A DNA stretch of 7,158 nt from contig VXPN01000031.1 in assembly GCA_009839535.1 (NCBI GenBank), forward strand, positions 1-7,158, in the 5' to 3' direction. The notes under the pieces are model-generated. The model ran no database searches, was not told where the DNA came from, and saw only the letters and a list, made by a program, of their open reading frames with translations. The position numbers and the translations under genes are program-made. This DNA is from Boseongicola sp. SB0662_bin_57 (GTDB lineage: Bacteria; Pseudomonadota; Alphaproteobacteria; Rhodobacterales; Rhodobacteraceae). Positions 6,033-7,158 of the stretch are shown piece after piece. Every line of letters begins with the position of its first letter. Positions within the stretch are counted from its first letter, which is position 1.

Positions 6033-6577
6033 GGCGCCACCGGCGCCCGGCCAATCAGGAACACATGCGGACGCGAGTTCGCGTATGCTTCGTCAATCAG
6101 GCGAACGATGCTTTCGGCGTCCTCCGGCTCCTCGATCGAGGAGTGCGAAATCGCCATTGCGCTGAGCACCGGGCCGACGATCCTTACCCCGTAGGCCGCG
6201 GACTTGCTCGCGGGAAGATGTGGCTCCTTCTCCAGGAGACCGACCAGCATGACGACCGGCCGCCGGTAGTCGACGCCGATTGCACGGACGGCGTTGAGGG
6301 AGTCCATGAGTCCGGTCTGCTGCATCAGCAGCACCGCCCGCGTCCCGTTGCAGGACATCGCGGCACAGATGGAGACGCCTTCGTCCTCCTTGCAGACCCG
6401 TGTCAGGCGAATCTCCGGGTCACGCGATATCGGCCAAAGCAGTCCGTCGCTCGTGACGATGTCGGGCAGTGCAACGACCTCTCGAACTCCGCTTTCCTTG
6501 AGGAGTTCGATTATGCGCGCGCCCGAGGGGTGAGCCACCTTCACCCTTGTCCCTGCCGATGCGGGTGCGATCGTCAT
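6029..6577 (-). CDS. Sulfopyruvate/phosphonopyruvate decarboxylase-like, alpha subunit (ThDP pyrimidine-binding domain)
   Basis: A 182-residue protein resembling ComD, the half that contacts the thiamine pyrimidine ring and supplies the activating Glu. After a short N-tail, SGARIIELLKESGVREVVALP (18-38) is the opening helix-strand unit. CKEDEGVSICAAM (62-74) contains the likely catalytic Glu66, in the place of the REEEG/NEG motif of relatives. LLMQQTGLMDSLNAVRAIG (83-101) replaces the usual MQNSGLGNxxN, and VVMLVG follows. The start at 6577 is preferred over an in-frame ATG at 6598, because its ATG overlaps the aminotransferase TGA (ATGA) and GGAGG sits 4 bases upstream. The stop overlaps the beta-subunit start in the same way. 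With a PLP aminotransferase next to it, the expected sequence is amino acid to 2-oxoacid to aldehyde plus CO2. Confidence 0.85.
   Translation of the reverse strand: MTIAPASAGTRVKVAHPSGARIIELLKESGVREVVALPDIVTSDGLLWPISRDPEIRLTRVCKEDEGVSICAAMSCNGTRAVLLMQQTGLMDSLNAVRAIGVDYRRPVVMLVGLLEKEPHLPASKSAAYGVRIVGPVLSAMAISHSSIEEPEDAESIVRLIDEAYANSRPHVFLIGRAPVAP
6033..6047 (-). promoter_or_regulatory. Hairpin covering the beta-subunit ribosome binding site
   Basis: GGCGCC-ACC-GGCGCC forms a perfect 6-bp all-GC stem with a 3-base loop immediately before the ATG of the beta-subunit gene, within the last alpha-subunit codons. It would hide the weak GGTGG ribosome site until ribosomes finishing the alpha subunit open it. 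This mechanism is inferred. Confidence 0.4.
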
Positions 6578-7158
6578 TTCGCCTCCATGAGGTGGCATTC
6601 GAGCGCACTGGCGGCTGCGTCCAGCTCGTGCTGCAGCCCAATCGAGACCCTGAAGAAGCTGGCATAGGCTGGCGAGTTCATGCGCCGGACCCGAATTCCC
6701 CTCTCGCCGAGCGCAACAACCGCAGATTCCGCCTGCGCTGCCTCAGGCATCCTGACAAGTACGAAGTTGGTCTGCGACGGAACGCAGCCCACGCCAAGGC
6801 GGGTCAGCCGGCTGCAGAATCGCTCCAGAAGCGCACGGTTTTCCCGTCGGACGAACGCGACATGCGCCTGGTCTTCGAGCGCCGCCATCGCTGCCGCGAC
6901 GGAGGGCGCCGCCATGGGGAAGGTCAAGCCGATCCTCCGCACCGCGTCGACCACGTTCCGTGGGCCGTGAGCCCAGCCCACGCGTGCTCCGGCAAGTCCG
7001 TAGATCTTCGAGAACGTCCGGCAGACAACCACGTTGGCGGATCGCGCGACAAGGTCATGCCCGGAGCCGTAGTCGTCGGCCCAGGCATATTCGGCATATG
7101 CGCAATCCAGGATCAGGAGAACGTCATCGGGAAGTGCGGCGTGCAGCCGTTCGACCTC
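6574..7158 (-). CDS. HisC-like PLP-dependent aminotransferase (class I/II; N-terminus off the right edge)
   Basis: The last 194 residues of a fold-type I aminotransferase close to the histidinol-phosphate aminotransferase family. The frame is open to the window edge, so the GTG at 7032 is not its start. Visible landmarks are LLILDCAYAEYAW, containing the Asp that contacts the pyridine nitrogen (usual form DEAYxEF; here Cys replaces Glu), and RTFSKIYGLAGARVGW, containing the Schiff-base Lys in SK. Further on, SQTNFVLVRM and FFRVSIG match the C-terminal domain, the latter providing the substrate-carboxylate Arg. The enzyme swaps an amino group between an amino acid and a 2-oxoacid. Its TGA overlaps the ATG of the decarboxylase alpha gene, so it most likely makes the 2-oxoacid which that enzyme decarboxylates, rather than serving histidine synthesis. 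No his genes are visible. Confidence 0.9.
   Translation of the reverse strand, partial: EVERLHAALPDDVLLILDCAYAEYAWADDYGSGHDLVARSANVVVCRTFSKIYGLAGARVGWAHGPRNVVDAVRRIGLTFPMAAPSVAAAMAALEDQAHVAFVRRENRALLERFCSRLTRLGVGCVPSQTNFVLVRMPEAAQAESAVVALGERGIRVRRMNSPAYASFFRVSIGLQHELDAAASALECHLMEAK
6582..6586 (-). promoter_or_regulatory. Ribosome binding site deciding the alpha-subunit start
   Basis: GGAGG, 4 bases before the ATG at 6577, lies inside the last aminotransferase codons. It supports 6577 as the start rather than 6598. Confidence 0.65.

Noticed and set aside
5415..6194. Plus-strand open frame across the beta-subunit gene
   Set aside because: It is a shadow of the ThDP-binding subunit; no recognisable domain, and it overlaps the MATE gene end.

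Overview
This is a GC-rich, densely packed chromosomal window with no mobile element, RNA gene or CRISPR array that I can see. The protein types suggest a free-living proteobacterium, most likely an alphaproteobacterium: a polar amino acid ABC transporter with an Ala-rich signal peptide, an XRE-cupin regulator, a MATE exporter, and a split sulfopyruvate/phosphonopyruvate decarboxylase. The taxonomic call is inference only.

There are three transcription units. (1) Left, minus strand: ATPase (2577-1834), permease (1832-990) and periplasmic binding protein (782 to beyond the left edge) form a polar amino acid type ABC importer. (2) Middle, plus strand: an AhpD/carboxymuconolactone-decarboxylase-fold protein (2881-3459), an XRE-cupin regulator (3469-4056) and a MATE exporter (4067-5455), with gaps of 9 and 10 bp. 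Units 1 and 2 diverge from a 303-bp intergenic region rich in inverted repeats. (3) Right, minus strand: a HisC-like PLP aminotransferase (enters from the right edge, ends 6574), then the alpha (6577-6029) and beta (6032-5457) subunits of a ComDE-type thiamine-diphosphate 2-oxoacid decarboxylase. Its genes are joined by two ATGA stop/start overlaps. Units 2 and 3 converge with a single base between stop codons.

A reasonable reading, which is inference, is a small-molecule module. The importer brings in an amino-acid-like compound. The aminotransferase and decarboxylase convert an amino acid to a 2-oxoacid and then to an aldehyde, in the style of cysteate to sulfopyruvate to sulfoacetaldehyde, or of phosphonoalanine or phosphonopyruvate chemistry. 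The cupin regulator senses a pathway compound, and the MATE pump removes a toxic compound. The substrate cannot be read from the sequence. Several pocket or active-site positions depart from family consensus: no amine-binding Asp in the binding protein, CxxS instead of CxxC in the AhpD-like protein, and altered motifs in both decarboxylase subunits. Together these hint at an unusual substrate.
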